From Minisyncoccota bacterium (lineage in GTDB: Bacteria; Patescibacteriota; Minisyncoccia; UBA6257; 2-01-FULL-56-20), in contig JARLIC010000137.1 in the NCBI GenBank assembly GCA_031291905.1, positions 1 through 64,000 on the forward strand: 64,000 bases of DNA, written 5' to 3'. Shown in pieces: positions 62,662 to 64,000 of this stretch (position 1 is its first letter; each line of letters begins with the position of its first letter). The notes beneath the pieces are model-generated. The model saw only the letters and a list, made by a program, of their open reading frames with translations. It did no database searches and was not told the DNA's origin. A program made the translations under genes and the position numbers.

Positions 62662-64000
62662 TCAGAAATACCGCTCGATGAAATACTCGAATTCGATGAT
62701 GCGTTTGTAGAGGGTCACGTTTCCGCCGGGGCCGGTCGCCTTGAACTTCGGGAACTGGCGTTCGGTGCGGCGCAGATAGAGAAGGACGCCGTCGGAGAAC
62801 ACCAACGGGGCGTCCTGGAGCGAGGCGGCCACGGCGTCGGCCATCTGGCGGGCGAGCAATTTCTCGGTCGCGACGACTTCGATCAGGAAGACGCCGTTGA
62901 TGATCGACCCATGTGCACCGCGTGAACTCCTGGATTCGTAGTCCTCGAACTCCCTCGGCTCGCTGAACACGACGTACGGCGGGTCGGTCTTGGGCAACTC
63001 GACGTCGGAGACGAACTTCTCGCCCGTCGGTGCCCCCTTGACGTCGCCGAACGCGGCGACGATCGCCGGCTTGGTCCTCAGCCATGCGATACACGCGGCG
63101 ATCAGATCCCACGGCTTGTCGTACCGCTGGTCGTCTGGCTGGAGGATCGACGTCTTGACCTGCGGAGCGGGCCACATCAGTGGAACGCGTCGCTTGGGGA
63201 CGACCACGAACAGCGGATGCGGCCGGGGGTCGTGTCGCGGCGGCGGGACGACGAACTGAAGGAACTGGCTCGTGAAGACCCACGGCGCAGCCTTGCGGCC
63301 GCGAAGGCGGGGGACGACGATCGGATCGAAGACCGGGATGCTGCGGTAGGCGATCGGCGGTCGGGTCGCGACGACGATCGGAACGCGGAGAGCTTTCGAT
63401 CCCTTGAGGCGGGATGGAACGACGGTCGGCTGGGTCGACCACTGGGGGGCCAGCTCGAATGCGTCGCCGGGCAGGATCGTGACGATCCCCTTGAGCCGGG
63501 GGCCTCGCGCTGGGCGGGCGACCACGATCGGGCTTGCCCCGCGAGGGCGGATCTGTCGCGTCGCGTCGAACGAAGAGTGCAGGACGATCGGCGATCGAAA
63601 TCGGCGCCTTGAGGCCGCCGGAGTGGTTACTATCTGGGGCGAGGGAGGCGGGGCTTCGGCGATGCCTCCGGGCAGGATCGTGACGATCCCCTTGAGCCGA
63701 GGGCCTCGCGTTGGACGGCGGACGACGACCGGAGGATGGGGGCTGGCCCCCTGATTAATCCCCCACTTGTACGCCGGATGGACGATGATCGCGGGGGCCG
63801 CACGACGCAACCGAGGCGGATCAACGACGACGATCTGGTTCGGCAGGCCGTCCTTCGGCGGCTGCGTGTACCGCGTGCGGACGATGATCGCACGGGGAAG
63901 CGGCTTGGGCCTGCGAGCGACGTTGACGCCGAGCCACGTCGGCTGAAGGGGCTTGGGAGAACCACCTCCACCGCTTGGAGGAGGGGGCGTGGGGACGCCC
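62662..64000 (-). CDS. Tail terminator-like domain fused to a long Pro/Arg/Val repeat region (5' partial)
   Basis: 446 codons visible, open at the right edge. C-terminal 150 residues (WDLIAACIAWLRTKPAIVAAFGDV, DPPYVVFSEP, GVFLIEVVATEKLLARQMADAV, GNVTLYKRIIEFEYFIERYF) look like a tail-completion/terminator protein, as its place before the tube gene predicts. The N-terminal part is repeats of the type PR-KGIVTILPG, PIVVARPARGP, including a 46-bp DNA repeat with a 201-bp period. Such an extension is unusual for this protein. Confidence 0.6.
   Translation of the reverse strand, partial: GVPTPPPPSGGGGSPKPLQPTWLGVNVARRPKPLPRAIIVRTRYTQPPKDGLPNQIVVVDPPRLRRAAPAIIVHPAYKWGINQGASPHPPVVVRRPTRGPRLKGIVTILPGGIAEAPPPSPQIVTTPAASRRRFRSPIVLHSSFDATRQIRPRGASPIVVARPARGPRLKGIVTILPGDAFELAPQWSTQPTVVPSRLKGSKALRVPIVVATRPPIAYRSIPVFDPIVVPRLRGRKAAPWVFTSQFLQFVVPPPRHDPRPHPLFVVVPKRRVPLMWPAPQVKTSILQPDDQRYDKPWDLIAACIAWLRTKPAIVAAFGDVKGAPTGEKFVSDVELPKTDPPYVVFSEPREFEDYESRSSRGAHGSIINGVFLIEVVATEKLLARQMADAVAASLQDAPLVFSDGVLLYLRRTERQFPKFKATGPGGNVTLYKRIIEFEYFIERYF
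63467..63512 (-). repeat. 46-bp repeat in the tail gene, copy 1 (copy 2 at 63668-63713)
   Basis: Offset of 201 bp (67 codons), two differences, both copies encoding RGPRLKGIVTILPG. Part of a larger degenerate repeat array in the same gene. Confidence 0.85.

Noticed and set aside
1..64000. CRISPR arrays, insertion sequences or transposases
   Set aside because: No regularly spaced repeat array and no transposase motifs were seen; repeats found are short local duplications.

Overview
The window looks like part of a temperate, tailed (siphovirus-like) phage or prophage of a planctomycete. The phage evidence is direct: a tail tape-measure protein, two tail-tube-like proteins, a tail assembly chaperone with a -1 slippery site, a tyrosine integrase with a candidate attP, a DnaB-like helicase, a YqaJ exonuclease with a likely single-strand annealing partner, and a RuvC-like resolvase. 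The planctomycete host is an inference. It rests on moderately high G+C, E. coli-like -35/-10 promoters, and protein styles I associate with that phylum (short Myb-like repeat regulators, a helix-turn-helix/NUMOD3-like protein, membrane proteins with a GRS..G motif). No capsid, portal or terminase gene is inside the window.

Layout. (1) 1-1350, + strand: 3' end of a glycoside-hydrolase-like gene. (2) 1400-19560, + strand: a very long, tightly packed array of about 60 small genes, mostly joined by 4-bp ATGA/GTGA overlaps. Many encode zinc-ribbon proteins, others are duplicated families, plus a GNAT acetyltransferase, an ASCH-like protein, an HNH protein, a HAD-like phosphatase and an XRE-type regulator. 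Several junctions show decay (frame switches, an in-frame stop, lost stops). (3) 19750-36650, + strand: shorter transcription units, many preceded by a terminator-operator-promoter cassette. They contain a ParB-like protein, DUF6197 paralogs, a 440-nt structured non-coding RNA with its own promoter and terminator, an AAA+ clamp-loader-like protein, a MESH1/SpoT-like HD protein and DNA-binding regulators. (4) 36690-38363: candidate attP and integrase. (5) 38280-49900, - strand: replication/recombination genes (exonuclease, annealing protein, DnaB, RuvC-like, SNF2-type helicase, DNA methyltransferase, CsrA, free-standing HNH genes). (6) 49900-55700: small mixed genes and a metallophosphoesterase. 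(7) 56340-64000, - strand: tail module, running off the right edge.

How it works together. Promoters throughout carry TTGCTT/TTGACA-like -35 boxes overlapped or flanked by a recurring TCTCTTGCT word, in both orientations and often duplicated 19-21 bp apart. This suggests one regulator controls many promoters. Several transcripts begin with a shared GGAGACGAG-type leader, and the phage encodes its own CsrA, so post-transcriptional control of those leaders is a testable idea. attP appears intact with phage genes on both sides, which fits a free or circular phage genome better than an integrated one.

Limits: functions come from reading motifs by eye. Most small genes are unrecognised and are described, not named.
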